A stretch of DNA of 64,000 nt from Procambarus clarkii (GCF_040958095.1 NC_091156.1:21833427-21897426), one strand, 5' to 3'; positions 23,910 through 37,800 are shown, numbered from the stretch's first letter. Translations and numbers: made by a program. Notes: a model not told the origin generated them from the letters alone.

Positions 23910-25494
23910 CAAGCCCGGAACACCGGCCCACAAGCCCGGAACACCGGCCCACAAGCCCGGAACACCGTCCCCACAAGCCCGGGACACCGGCCCCACAAGC
24001 CCGGGACACCGGCCCCACAAGCCCGGGACACCGGCCCCACAAGCCCGGGACACCGTCCCCACAAGCCCGGGACACCGTCCCCACAAGCCCGGGACACCGT
24101 CCCCACAAGCCCGGGACACCGTCCCCACAAGCCCGGGACACCGTCCCCACAAGCCCGGGACACCGGCCCCACAAGCCCGGGACACCGGCCCCACAAGCCC
24201 GGGACACCGGCCCCACAAGCCCGGGACACCGGCCCCACAAGCCCGGGACACCGACCCCACAAGCCCGGGACACCGGCCCCACAAGCCCGGGACACCGGCC
24301 CCACAAGCCCGGGACACCGGCCCCACAAGCCCGGGACACCGGCCCCACAAGCCCGGGACACCGGCCCCACAAGCCCGGGACACCGGCCCCACAAGCCCGG
24401 GACACCGGCCCCACAAGCCCGGGACACCGGCCCCACAAGCCCGGGACACCGGCCCCACAAGCCCGGGACACCGGCCCCACAAGCCCGGGACACCGGCCCC
24501 ACAAGCCCGGGACACCGGCCCCACAAGCCCGGGACACCGGCCCCACAAGCCCGGGACACCGGCCCCACAAGCCCGGGACACCGGCCCCACAAGCCCGGGA
24601 CACCGGCCCCACAAGCCCGGGACACCGGCCCCACAAGCCCGGGACACCGGCCCCACAAGCCCGGGACACCGGCCCCACAAGCCCGGGACACCGGCCCCAC
24701 AAGCCCGGGACACCGGCCCCACAAGCCCGGGACACCGGCCCCACAAGCCCGGGACACCGGCCCCACAAGCCCGGGACACCGGCCCCACAAGCCCGGGACA
24801 CCGGCCCCACAAGCCCGGGACACCGGCCCCACAAGCCCGGGACACCGGCCCCACAAGCCCGGGACACCGGCCCCACAAGCCCGGGACACCGGCCCCACAA
24901 GCCCGGGACACCGGCCCCACAAGCCCGGGACACCGGCCCCACAAGCCCGGGACACCGGCCCCACAAGCCCGGGACACCGGCCCCACAAGCCCGGGACACC
25001 GGCCCCACAAGCCCGGGACACCGGCCCCACAAGCCCGGGACACCGGCCCCACAAGCCCGGGACACCGGCCCCACAAGCCCGGGACACCGGCCCCACAAGC
25101 CCGGGACACCGGCCCCACAAGCCCGGGACACCGGCCCCACAAGCCCGGGACACCGGCCCCACAAGCCCGGGACACCGGCCCCACAAGCCCGGGACACCGG
25201 CCCCACAAGCCCGGGACACCGGCCCCACAAGCCCGGGACACCGGCCCCACAAGCCCGGGACACCGGCCCCACAAGCCCGGGACACCGGCCCCACAAGCCC
25301 GGGACACCGGCCCCACAAGCCCGGGACACCGGCCCCACAAGCCCGGGACACCGGCCCCACAAGCCCGGGACACCGGCCCCACAAGCCCGGAACACCGGCC
25401 CCACAAGCCCGGAACACCGGCCCACAAGCCCGGAACACCGGCCCACAAGCCCGGAACACCGGCCCACAAGCCCGGAACACCGGCCCACAAGCAA
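23910..25494. repeat. 22-bp CpG-rich minisatellite, about 72 copies, very uniform core
   Basis: Core CAAGCCCGGGACACCGG with a CCCCA linker; each unit has CCCGGG and two CpGs. From about 24262 to 25385 some 51 units appear identical. GTCC variants cluster in the first 250 bp. Both edges carry 21-bp units with CCCGGAACACC and a GCCCA linker, two or three on the left and about four on the right. All frames on both strands are open and give false proline-rich or GLVG-rich proteins. Confidence 0.97.
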
Positions 25495-25496
25495 AA

Positions 25497-25760
25497 GGTA
25501 TACCACTGCTTGATGGGGTTCTGGGAGTTGTTCTACTCCCCAAGCTCGGCCCGAGGCCAGGCTTGACTTGTGAGAGGTTGGTCCACCAGGCTGTTGCTTG
25601 GTGCAGCCCGCAGGCCCACATATACACCACAGCCCGGTTGGTCCGACACTCCTTTGAGAAAACTATCTAGTTTTATCTTGAATATGTCCACCCAAATCAC
25701 AGTGGACGACGTGGTATACTCTACTAATCCACGGAAGAAATGGTGGCAACAGTTGAGAGG
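25497..25760 (-). mobile_element. Dispersed decapod-type repeat, probably a LINE 3' region
   Basis: Blocks such as TTGTTCTACTCCCCAAGC, GGTTGGTCCACCAGGCTG, GCAGCCCGCAGGCCCACA and CAGCCCGGTTGGTCCG form a sequence I recall as highly repeated in decapod genomes. In minus sense it encodes a short frame with GLRAAPSNSLVDQPLTSQ and probably belongs to the end of a LINE. It starts immediately after the 22-bp array. Orientation and class are inference. Confidence 0.55.
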
Positions 25761-26400
25761 AATATTCACTTACCTGTCACTGATGACGTCTCACTCCGTC
25801 CCTCTGACGAGGCCCGTCACACGCCACACTATCCCCTTCACGCCACGACACACTATCCTCCGTCACACCACACTATCCACGTTACAGGACACTATCCCAT
25901 TCACGCCACACTATCTCTGTCACAGGACACTATCCCTGACACACAACACTATTCCCCGTCACAAGACACAAATGAAAACTCACTGTCAATGTATTGTTTA
26001 GTCCAGCGGTATGAGGCTGCCGTGAATTAGGTCCTTGACGCGGGTGTGTGGCAGGTGTGGTGAAGGTCGGTGTGGTGCCCCGGAAAGTGACCCCAGGGAG
26101 AGGGGGAGGGGGGGGGGGGGACCAGGTCAAGTTCTCAACACGCTTAGCGAGCTGAAAACGTCAGTACTCCTGTTGCATCAACCGCGGACCGGACTCCTGT
26201 TGACTGACCCGCGGACCGGACTCCTGTTGACTGACCCGCGGACCCCCACCAACTGCCGCTGCACTAACCACCGCTGATCCCGCCACCTCAAACGATCGGG
26301 TGGTTAGTGCAAGGTTTTGGCTTGTTTGAGCAATCGTGGGGGCGGGCAGGCGGCCATGTTGCGTGTCCCAGAGTGAGGCAAGTCAAGGACACGGCCCACC
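25761..26400. other. Spacer with small degenerate repeats
   Basis: From about 25810 to 25970 a CACGCCACACTATCCC-like motif of about 17 bp recurs in worn form. From 26177 to 26245 there are about two and a half units of a 27-bp repeat (GCGGACCGGACTCCTGTT). A G11 run lies near 26110. No gene is supported. Confidence 0.6.
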
Positions 26401-26414
26401 TCCCAACCTCATCA

Positions 26415-29372
26415 GTCGCATGCAAGGTCACCCCTCCCCCACCTACCATACAAGGTCACCCCTCCCCCACCCACCTTGCAAGGTCACCCCTCCCCCACCT
26501 ACCATACAAGGTCACCCCTCCCCCACCCACCTTGCAAGGTCACCCCTCCCCCACCCACCATGCAAGGTCAACCCTCCCCCACTCACCATACAAGGTCAAC
26601 CCTCAACCACCCACCATACAAGGTCACCCTCCCCCACCCACCATGCAAGGTCAACCCTCCCCCACTTACCATACAAGGTCACCCGTCCCCCACCCACCTT
26701 GCAAGGTCACCCCTCCCCCACCCACCATGCAAGGTCAACCCTCCCCCACTCACCATACAAGGTCAACCCTCAACCACCCACCATACAAGGTCACCCTCCC
26801 CCACCCACCATGCAAGGTCAACCCTCCCCCACCCACTATACAAGGTCAACCCTCCCCCACCCACCATACAAGGTCAACACTCCCCCACCCACCATACAAG
26901 GTCACCCCTCCCCCACCCCCCATACAAGGTCAACCCTCCCCCACCCACCATACAAGGTCACCCCTCCCCCACCCACCATGCAAGGTCACCCCCCACCCAC
27001 CATGCAAGGTCACCCCTCCCCCACCCACCATACAAGGTAACTTCTCCCCCACCCCCCATACAAGGTCAACCCTCCCCCACCCACCATACAAGGTCACCCC
27101 TCCCCCACCCCCCATACAAGGTCACCCCTCCCCTACCCCCCATACAAGGTCACCCCTCCCCCACCCCCCATACAAGGTCAACCCTCCCCCACCCACCATA
27201 CAAGGTCAACACTCCCCCACCCACCATACAAGGTCACCCCTCCCCCACCCCCCATACAAGGTCAACACTCCCCCACCCACCATACAAGGTCACCCCTCCC
27301 CCACCCACCATACAAGGTAACCTCTCCCCCACCCCCCATTCAAGGTCAACCCTCCCCCACCCACCATACAAGGTCACCCCTCCCCCACCCACCATACAAG
27401 GTCACCCCTCCCCCACCCACCATACAAGGTCAACCCTCCCCCACCCCCCATACAAGGTCACCCCTCCCCCACCCCCCATACAAGGTCAACACTCCCCCAC
27501 CCACCATACAAGGTCACCCCTCCCCCACCCCCATACAAGGTCAACCCTCCCCCACCCACCATACAAGGTCAACACTCCCCCACCCACCATACAAGGTCAC
27601 CCCTCCCCCACCCCCCATACAAGGTCAACACTCCCCCACCCACCATACAAGGTCACCCCTCCCCCACCCACCATACAAGGTAACCTCTCCCCCACCCACC
27701 TTGCAAGGTCACCCCCCACCTTGCAAGGTCACCCCCCCACCTTGCAAGGTCACCTCCCCCACCCACTTTGCAAGATCACCCCCCCCACCCACCTTGCAAG
27801 GTCACCCCCACCCACCATGCAAAGTCATCCCCCACCCCCCTTGCAAGGTCACCCCCCACCCACCATGCAAGGTCACCCCTCCCCCACCCACCTTGCAAGG
27901 TCAACCCTCCCTCACCTTGCAAGGTCACAACCCCACCCACCTTGCAAGGTCAACCCTCCCCCACCCACCTTGCAAGGTCAACCCTCCCCCACCCACCATA
28001 CAAGGTCAACCCTCCCCCACCCACCATACAAGGTCATTCCCCCACCCACCATACAAGGTCACCCCTCCCCCACCCACCATACAAGGTCACCCCCACCCAC
28101 CATACAAGGTCACCCCCCCCACCCAACATACAAGGTCACCCCTCCCCCACCCACCATACAAGGTCACCCCTCCCCCACCCACCATACAAGGTCACCCCTC
28201 CCCCACCCACCATACAAGGTCATCCCTCCCCCACCCACCATACAAGGTCACCCCCCCCACCCACCTTGCAAGGTCAACCCTCCCCCACCCACCATACAAG
28301 GTCAACCCTCCCCCACCCACCATACAAGGTCAACCCCCACCCACCATACAAGGTCACCCCCCACCCACCATACAAGGTCACCCCTCCCCCACCCACCATA
28401 CAAGGTCACCCCTCCCCCACCCACCATGCAAGGTCAACCCTCCCCCACCCACCATGCAAGGTCACCCCTCCCCCACCCACCATACAAGGTCATCCCTCCC
28501 CCACCCACCATACAAGGTCAACCCTCCCCCACCCACCATACAAGGTCACCCCTCCCCCACCCACCATGCAAGGTCAACCCTCCCCCACCCACCATGCAAG
28601 GTCAACCCTCCCCCACCCACCATACAAGGTCACCCCTCCCCCACCCACCATACAAGGTCACCCCTCCCCCACCCACCATGCAAGGTCAACCCTCCCCCAC
28701 CCACCATGCAAGGTCACCCCTCCCCCACCCACCATACAAGGTCAACCCTCCCCCACCCACCATGCAAGGTCAACCCTCCCCCACCCACCATACAAGGTCA
28801 ACCCTCCCCCACCCACCATGCAAGGTCAACCCTCCCCCACCCACCATACAAGGTCACCCCTCCCCCACCCACCATACAAGGTCACCCCTCCCCCACCCAC
28901 CATGCAAGGTCAACCCTCCCCCACCCACCATACAAGGTCACCCCTCCCCCACCCACCATGCAAGGTCAACCCTCCCCCACCCCCCATACAAGGTCACCCG
29001 TCCCCCACCCACCATGCAAGGTCAACCCTCCCCCACCCACCATGCAAGGTCACCCCTCCCCCACCCACAATGCAAGGTCAACCCTCCCCCACCCACCATA
29101 CAAGGTCACCCCTCCCCCACCCACAATACAAGGTCAACCCTCCCCCACCCACCATGCAAGGTCACCCCTCCCCCACCCACCATACAAGGTCACCCCTCCC
29201 CCACCCACCATACAAGGTCACCCCTCCCCCACCCACCATGCAAGGTCAACCCTCCCCCACCCACCATGCAAGGTCACCCCTCCCCCACCCACAATGCAAG
29301 GTCAACCCTCCCCCACCCACCATACAAGGTCACCACTCCCCCACCTACCATACAAGGTCAACCCTCCCCATA
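26415..29372. repeat. 28-bp minisatellite, about 105 copies
   Basis: Core CAAGGTCACCCCTCCCCC. The triplet before CAAGG is ATA, ATG or TTG, and the base after GGTCA alternates between A and C. TTG units cluster at about 27705-27975 and at the left edge. The run from 26560 to 26660 recurs at 26727-26830 with the same order of variants, so blocks of units were duplicated. All forward frames are open; this is not coding evidence. Each unit contains the nuclear-receptor-like hexamer AGGTCA. Confidence 0.97.
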
Positions 29373-29454
29373 TCGACGTGGTGTTGACCTCAGGCGGCAG
29401 TCATCCATAACCAGGCAGGTGACCTTCATCTGCTTCCGACACACTCTTTCCAGA

Positions 29455-32400
29455 GTGTGGCTCACACAGGGTTGCTCACACCGTGTGGCTCACACAGCCT
29501 GGCTCACACAGCCTGGGTCACACAGCCTGGGTCACACAGCCTGGCTCACACAGCCTGGGTCACACAGCCTGGCTCACACAGTGTGGCTCACACAGCCTGG
29601 CTCACACAGCCTGGGTCACACAGCCTGGCTCACACAGTGTGGCTCACACAGTGTGGCTCACAGAGTGTGGCAAACACAGTGTGGCTCACACAGTGTGGCT
29701 CACACAGGGTTGCTCACACAGCCTGGCTCACACAGCCTGGGTCACACAGCCTGGCTCACACAGCCTGGGTCACACAGCCTGGCTCACACAGTGTGGCTCA
29801 CACAGCCTGGGTCACACAGCCTGGCTCACACAGTGTGGCTCACACAGCCTGGCTCACACAGTGTGGCTCACACAGCCTGGCTCACCCAGCTTGGCTCACA
29901 CAGCCTGGCTCACACAGCCTGGGTCACACAGCCAGGCTCACACAGCGTGGCTCACACAGCCTGGGTCACACAGCCTGGGTCACACAGCCTGGCTCACACA
30001 GTGTGGCTCACACAGTGTGGCTCACACAGTGTGGCTCACACAGCCTGGCTCACACAGTGTGGCTCACACAGCCTGGCTTACACAGTGTGGCTCACACAGT
30101 GTGGCTCACAGAGTGTGGCAAACACAGTGTGGCTCACACAGTGTGGCTCACACAGCCTGGCTCACACAGTGTGGCTCACACAGTGTGGCTCACACAGCCT
30201 GGCTTACACAGTGTGGCTCACACAGTGTGGCTCACAGAGTGTGGCTCACACAGTGTGGCTCACACAGCCTGTCTCACACAGTGTGGCTCACACAGTCTGG
30301 CTCACACAGCCTGGCTCACACAATGTGGCTCACACAGCCTGGCTCACACAGTGTGGATAACACAGTGTGGCTCACACAGTGTGGCTCACACAGCCTGGCT
30401 CACACAGTGTGGCTCACACAGCCTGGCTCACACAGCCTGGCTCTCACAGCGTGGCTCACACAGCCTGGCTCACACAGCCTGGCTCACACAGCGTGGCTCA
30501 CACAGCCTTGCTCACACAGCCTGGCTCACACAGCCTGGCTCTCACAGCGTGGCTCACACAGCCTGGCTCTCACAGCGTGGCTCACACAGCCTGGCTCTCA
30601 CAGCGTGGCTCACACAGCCTGGCTCTCACAGCCTGGCTCACACAGCCTGGCTCACACAGCCTGGCTCACACAGTGTGGCTCTCACAGCCTGGCTCACACA
30701 GCCTGGGTCACACAGCCTGGCTCACGCAGCCTGGCTCTCACAGCCTGGCTCACACAGCCTGGCTCTCACAGCCTGGCTCACACAGCCTGGCTCACACAGC
30801 CTGGCTCACACAGCCTGGCTCACACAGCCTGGCTCTCACAGCCTGGCTCACACAGCCTGGCTCACACAGCCTGGGTCACACAGCCAGGCTCACACAGTGT
30901 GGCTCACACAGCCTGGCTCACACAGTGTAGCTTACACAGTGTGGCTCACACAGCCTGGCTCACACAGCCTGGGTCACAGCCTGGGTCACACAGCCTGGGT
31001 CACAGCCTGGGTCACACAGCCTGGCTCACACAGTGTGGCTCACACAGCCTGGCTCACACAGCCTGACTCACACAGCCTGGCTTACACAGTGTGGCTCACA
31101 CAGTGTGGCTCACACAGTGTGGCTCACACAGTGTGGCTCACACAGTGTGGCTCACACAGCCTGGCTCACACAGTGTGGCTCACACAGTGTGGCTCACACA
31201 GCCTGGCTTACACAGTGTGGCTCACACAGTGTGGCTCACAGAGTGTGGCTCACAGAGTGTGGCTCACACAGTGTGGCTCACACAGTGTGGCTCACACAGC
31301 CTGGCTTACACAGTGTGGCTCACACAGTGTGGCTCACACAGCCTGGCTTACACAGTGTGGCTCACACAGTGTGGCTCACACAGTGTGGCTCACAGAGTGT
31401 GGCTCACACAGTGTGGCTCACACAGCCTGTCTCACACAGTGTGGCTCACACAGTCTGGCTCACACAGCCTGGCTCACACAGTGTGGCTCACACAGCCTGG
31501 CTCACACAGCCTGGCTCACACAGCCTGGCTCACACAGCGTGGCTCAGACAGCCTGGCTCTCACAGCCTGGCTCACACAGCCTGGCTCACACAGCCTGGCT
31601 CACACAGTGTGGCTCTCACAGCCTGGCTCTCACAGCGTGGCTCACACAGCCTGGCTCACACAGCCTGGCTCACACAGCCTGGCTCTCACAGCCTGGCTCA
31701 CACAGCCTGGCTCTCACAGCCTGGCTCACACAGCCTGGCTCACACAGCCTGGCTCACACAGCCTGGCTCACACAGCCTGGCTCACAAAGCCTGGCTCACA
31801 CAGCCTGGCTCACACAGCCTGGCTCTCACAGCCTGGCTCACACAGCCTGGCTCTCACAGCCTGGCTGACACAGCCTGGCTCACACAGCCTGGCTCACACA
31901 GCCTGGCTCTCACAGCCTGGCTCACACAGCCTGGCTCACACAGCCTGGCTCACACAGCCTGGCTCACACAGCCTGGCTCTCACAGCCTGGCTCACACAGC
32001 CTGGCTCTCACAGCCTGGCTCACACAGCCTGGCTCACACAGCCTGGCTCACACAGCCTGGCTCTCACAGCCTGGCTCACACAGCCTGGCTCACACAGCCT
32101 GGCTCACACAGCGGGGCTCACACAGCCTGACTCATACAGCGTGGCTCTCACAGCCTGGCTCACACAGCCTGGCTCACACAGCCTGGCTCACACAGCCTTG
32201 CTCACACAGCCTGGCTCTCACAGCCTGGCTCACACAGCCTGGCTCACACAGCCTGGCTCACACAGCCTGGCTCACACAGCCTGGCTCTCACAGCCTGGCT
32301 CACACAGCCTGGCTCTCACAGCCTGGCTCACACAGCCTGGCTCACACAGCCTGGCTCACACAGCCTGGCTCACACAGCCTGGCTCACACAGCCTGGCTCA

Positions 32401-32588
32401 CACAGCCTAGCTTACACAGCGTGGCTCACACAGCCTGGCTCACACAGCCTGGCTCACACAGCCTAGCTTACACAGCGTGGCTCACACAGTCTGGCTCACA
32501 CAGCCTGGCTCACACAGCGTGGCTCACACAGCGTGGCTCACACAGCGTGGCTCTCACAGCCTGGCTCACACAGCGGGGCTCACACATC
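29455..32588. repeat. 14-bp minisatellite, about 220 copies
   Basis: Two main unit types, GCTCACACAGCCTG and GCTCACACAGTGTG, with variants GGTCACACAGCCTG, GCTCTCACAGCCTG and CAGAGTGTG. GTGTG units dominate in blocks (about 30000-30410 and 31080-31500) and CCTG units dominate after 31540. Blocks near 30065-30300 and 31150-31450 share the same order of rare variants such as GCTTACACAG and CAGCCTGTCTC, which shows a duplication of about 1.1 kb spacing. Confidence 0.96.
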
Positions 32589-32696
32589 ACCAGTAAACAC
32601 AGCCCAGATAATGGAAAAGTTTCTCCAGAACATTAAACTTCACGGTGGGAGCTTCCGCCTCACGCAGTGTATGGAACCCTCCACACCCTCACCCTA

Positions 32697-33943
32697 TGTT
32701 TAGTGTCACCTGGCACTGTTGAGTGTCACCTGGCACTGTTGAGTGTCACCTGGCACTGCCATGTGTCACCTGGCACTGCCATGTGTCACCTGGCACTGTT
32801 GAGTGTCACCTGGCACTGTTGAGTGTCACCTGGCACTGTTGAGTGTCACCTGGCACTGTTGAGTGTCACCTGGCACTGTTGAGTGTCACCTGGCACTGCC
32901 ATGTGTCACCTGGCACTGCCATGTGTCACCTGGCACTGTTGAGTGTCACCTGGCACTGCCATGTGTCACCTGGCACTGCCATGTGTCACCTGGCACTGCC
33001 ATGTGTCACCTGGCACTGTTGAGTGTCACCTGGCACTGTTGAGTGTCACCTGGCACTGTTGAGTGTCACCTGGCACTGTTGAGTGTCACCTGGCACTGTT
33101 GAGTGTCACCTGGCACTGTTGAGTGTCACCTGGCACTGTTGAGTGTCACCTGGCACTGTTGAGTGTCACCTGGCACTGTTGAGTGTCACCTGGCACTGCC
33201 ATGTGTCACCTGGCACTGTTGAGTGTCACCTGGCACTGCCATGTGTCACCTGGCACTGTTGAGTGTCACCTGGCACTGTTGAGTGTCACCTGGCACTGCC
33301 ATGTGTCACCTGGCACTGTTGAGTGTCACCTGGCACTGTTGAGTGTCACCTGGCACTGCCATGTGTCACCTGGCACTGTTGAGTGTCACCTGGCACTGTT
33401 GAGTGTCACCTGGCACTGTTGAGTGTCACCTGGCACTGCCATGTGTCACCTGGCACTGTTGAGTGTCACCTGGCACTGTTGAGTGTCACCTGGCACTGTT
33501 GAGTGTCACCTGGCACTGTTGAGTGTCACCTGGCACTGTTGAGTGTCACCTGGCACTGCCATGTGTCACCTGGCACTGTTGAGTGTCACCTGGCACTGCC
33601 ATGTGTCACCTGGCACTGTTGAGTGTCACCTGGCACTGCCATGTGTCACCTGGCACTGTTGAGTGTCACCTGGCACTGTTGAGTGTCACCTGGCACTGTT
33701 GAGTGTCACCTGGCACTGTTGAGTGTCACCTGGCACTGTTGAGTGTCACCTGGCACTGTTGAGTGTCACCTGGCACTGTTGAGTGTCACCTGGCACTGTT
33801 GAGTGTCACCTGGCACTGTTGAGTGTCACCTGGCACTGTTGAGTGTCACCTGGCACTGCCATGTGTCACCTGGCACTGTTGAGTGTCACCTGGCACTGCC
33901 ATGTGTCACCTGGCACTGCCATGTGTCACCTGGCCCTGTCGAA
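32697..33943. repeat. 20-bp two-state minisatellite, about 62 copies
   Basis: Unit TCACCTGGCACTGTTGAG plus TG. Every unit has either GTTGAG or GCCATG at one position, and I saw no intermediate form. The four changed bases are adjacent and always switch together. Otherwise units are virtually identical until the last one, which has CCCTGTCGAATG. Each unit carries the E-box CACCTG. Confidence 0.97.
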
Positions 33944-34111
33944 TGTGTCATCTAAGTAAAAATAACTTCACTTCATTGTTCCAATAGACTGACGGACGTA
34001 AAGATATTTTTCCCAAACCCTAAAGATAACGACAATTGATATTCACTCAAGTCTTCAGTAATTACAAGATTAGTGAAGACTTCCCCTCGGAGCTGTAATT
34101 ATGGCTTAGTC

Positions 34112-34787
34112 TCCCCTCTGGCCCCTGGTGGACGCTCTCCCCTCTGGCCCCTGGTGGACGCTCTCCCCTCTGGCCCCTGGTGGACGCTCTCCCCTCTGGC
34201 CCCTGATGGACGCTCTCCCCTCTGGCCCCTGGTGGACGCTCTCCCCTCTGGCCCCTGGTGGACGCTCTCCCCTCTGGCCCCTGGTGGACGCTCTCCCCTC
34301 TGGCCCCTGGTGGACGCTCTCCCCTCTGGCCCCTGGTGGACGCTCTCCCCTCTGGCCCCTGGTGGACGCTCTCCCCTCTGGCCCCTGGTGGACGCTCTCC
34401 CCTCTGGCCCTTGGTGGTCGCTCTCCCCTCTGGCCCCTGGTGGACGCTCTCCCCTCTGGCCCCTGGTGGACGCTCTCCCCTCTGGCCCCTGGTGGACGCT
34501 CTCCCCTCTGGCCCCTGGTGGACGCTCTCCCCTCTGGCCCCTGGTGGACGCTCTCCCCTCTGGCCCCTGGTGGACGCTCTCCCCTCTGGCCCCTGGTGGA
34601 CGCTCTCCCCTCTGGCCCCTGGTGGACGCTCTCCCCTCTGGCCCCTGGTGGACGCTCTCCCCTCTGGCCCCTGGTGGACGCTCTCCCCTCTGGCCCCTGG
34701 TGGACGCTCTCCCCTCTGGCCCCTGGTGGACGCTCTCCCCTCTGGCCCCTGGTGGACGCTCTCCCCTCTGGCCCCTGGTGGACGCTG
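34112..34787. repeat. 26-bp minisatellite, 26 copies
   Basis: Core CCCCTGGTGGACGCTCTC. Nearly perfect; I noted only one GATGG unit (34205) and one unit with TTGGTGGTCG (34411). All frames on both strands are open because a 26-bp unit cycles through three phases without a stop. Confidence 0.97.
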
Positions 34788-34837
34788 ACCACAGTGACCT
34801 TTGTGGTCAGCTGCTGTTCTTCTTGACAGCTGTGGAA

Positions 34838-37800
34838 TAACAGAACAGTGAGTGTGATGACAGAACAGTGAGTGTGATGACTGAACAGTGAGTGTAATAA
34901 CAGAACAGTGAGTGTGATGACAGAACAGTGAGTGTAATAACAGAACAGTGAGTGTAATGACTGAACAGTGAGTGTGATGACAGAACAGTGAGTGTAATGA
35001 CAGAACAGTGAGTGTAATGACAGAACAGTGAGTGTGATGACAGAACAGTGTGATGACAGAACAGTGAGTGTAATGACAGAACAGTGAGTGTGATGACTGA
35101 ACAGTGAGTGTGATGACTGAACAGTGAGTGTAATGACAGAACAGTGAGTGTAATGACAGAACAGTGAGTGTGATGACAGAACAGTGTGATGACAGAACAG
35201 TGTGATGACAGAACAGTGAGTGTAATGACAGAACAGTGAGTGTAATGACAGAACAGTGAGTGTAATGACAGAACAGTGAGTGTAATGACAGAACAGTGAG
35301 TGTAATGACAGAACAGTGAGTGTAATGACAGAACAGTGAGTGTAATGACAGAACAGTGTGATGACAGAACAGTGTGATGACAGAACAGTGAGTGTGATGA
35401 CAGAACAGTGAGTGTAATGACAGAACAGTGTGATGACAGAACAGTGAGTGTGATGACAGAACAGTGTGATGACAGAACAGTGTGATGACAGAACAGTGAG
35501 TGTGATGACAGAACAGTGAGTGTGATGACAGAACAGTGTGATGACAGAACAGTGTGATGACAGAACAGTGTGATGACAGAACAGTGTAATGACAGAACAG
35601 TGAGTGTGATGACAGAACAGTGTGATGACAGAACAGTGAGTGTGATGACAGAACAGTGTGATGACAGAACAGTGTGATGACAGAACAGTGTGATGACAGA
35701 ACAGTGAGTGTAATGACAGAACAGTGTGATGACAGAACAGTGAGTGTAATGACAGAACAGTGAGTGTAATGACAGAACAGTGAGTGTAATGACAGAACAG
35801 TGAGTGTGATGACAGAACAGTGTGATGACAGAACAGTGAGTGTAATGACAGAACAGTGAGTGTAATGACAGAACAGTGAGTGTAATGACAGAACAGTGAG
35901 TGTAATGACAGAACAGTGAGTGTAATGACTGAACAGTGAGTGTGATGACAGAACAGTGAGTGTAATGACAGAACAGTGAGTGTGATGACAGAACAGTGAG
36001 TGTAATGACTGAACAGTGAGTGTGATGACAAAACAGTGAGTGTAATGACAGAACAGTGAGTGTAATGACAGAACAGTGAGTGTAATGACAGAACAGTGAG
36101 TGTGATGACAGAACAGTGAGTGTAATGACTGAACAGTGAGTGTAATGACAGAACAGTGAGTGTGATGACTGAACAGTGAGTGTAATGACAGAACAGTGAG
36201 TGTGATGACAGAACAGTGAGTGTGATGACAGAACAGTGAGTATAATGACAGAACAGTGAGTGTAATGACAGAACAGTGTGATGACAGAACAGTGAGTGTG
36301 ATGACAGAACAGTGAGTGTAATGACAGAACAGTGTGATGACAGAACAGTGAGTGTAATGACAGAACAGTGAGTGTAATGACAGAACAGTGAGTGTAATGA
36401 CAGAACAGTGTGATGACAGAACAGTGTGATGACAGAACAGTGTGATGACAGAACAGTGAGTGTAATGACAGAACAGTGAGTGTAATGACAGAACAGTGTG
36501 ATGACAGAACAGTGTGATGACAGAACAGTGTGATGACAGAACAGTGTAATGACAGAACAGTGAGTGTGATGACAGAACAGTGTGATGACAGAACAGTGTG
36601 ATGACAGAACAGTGAGTGTGATGACAGAACAGTGTGATGACAGAACAGTGTGATGACAGAACAGTGTGATGACAGAACAGTGAGTGTAATGACAGAACAG
36701 TGTGATGACAGAACAGTGAGTGTAATGACAGAACAGTGAGTGTAATGACAGAACAGTGAGTGTAATGACAGAACAGTGAGTGTGATGACAGAACAGTGTG
36801 ATGACAGAACAGTGGGTGTAATGACAGAACAGTGAGTGTAATGACAGAACAGTGAGTGTAATGACAGAACAGTGAGTGTAATGACAGAACAGTGAGTGTA
36901 ATGACTGAACAGTGAGTGTGATGACAGAACAGTGAGTGTAATGACAGAACAGTGAGTGTGATGACAGAACAGTGAGTGTAATGACTGAACAGTGAGTGTA
37001 ATGACAGAACAGTGAGTGTAATGACAGAACAGTGTGATGACAGAACAGTGAGTGTGATGACAGAACAGTGAGTGTAATGACAGAACAGTGTGATGACAGA
37101 ACAGTGAGTGTAATGACAGAACAGTGAGTGTAATGACAGAACAGTGAGTGTAATGACTGAACAGTGAGTGTGATGACAAAACAGTGAGTGTAATGACAGA
37201 ACAGTGAGTGTAATGACAGAACAGTGAGTGTGATGACAGAACAGTGAGTGTAATGACTGAACAGTGAGTGTAATGACAGAACAGTGAGTGTGATGACTGA
37301 ACAGTGAGTGTAATGACAGAACAGTGAGTGTGATGACAGAACAGTGAGTATAATGACAGAACAGTGAGTGTAATGACAGAACAGTGAGTGTAATGACAGA
37401 ACAGTGTGATGACAGAACAGTGAGTGTGATGACAGAACAGTGAGTGTAATGACAGAACAGTGTGATGACAGAACAGTGAGTGTAATGACAGAACAGTGAG
37501 TGTAATGACAGAACAGTGAGTGTAATGACTGAACAGTGAGTGTGATGACAGAACAGTGAGTGTAATGACAGAACAGTGAGTGTGATGACAGAACAGTGTG
37601 ATGACAGAACAGTGAGTGTAATGACAGAACAGTGAGTGTAATGACAGAACAGTGAGTGTAATGACTGAACAGTGAGTGTGATGACAGAACAGTGAGTGTA
37701 ATGACAGAACAGTGAGTGTAATGACAGAACAGTGTGATGACAGAACAGTGAGTGTGATGACAGAACAGTGAGTGTAATGACAGAACAGTGAGTGTAATGA

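Noticed and set aside
23772-25670. Collagen-like or proline-rich protein over the 22-bp array
   Set aside because: All frames on both strands are open. The short unique ends match a dispersed repeat rather than an exon.
29457-32636. HSLAHTAWLTQPGS repeat protein
   Set aside because: This is a translation of a 14-bp repeat with three phases open, without any supporting domain.
32697-33943. CRISPR-like array
   Set aside because: There are no spacers between repeats, and the context is eukaryotic. The same holds for all other arrays here.
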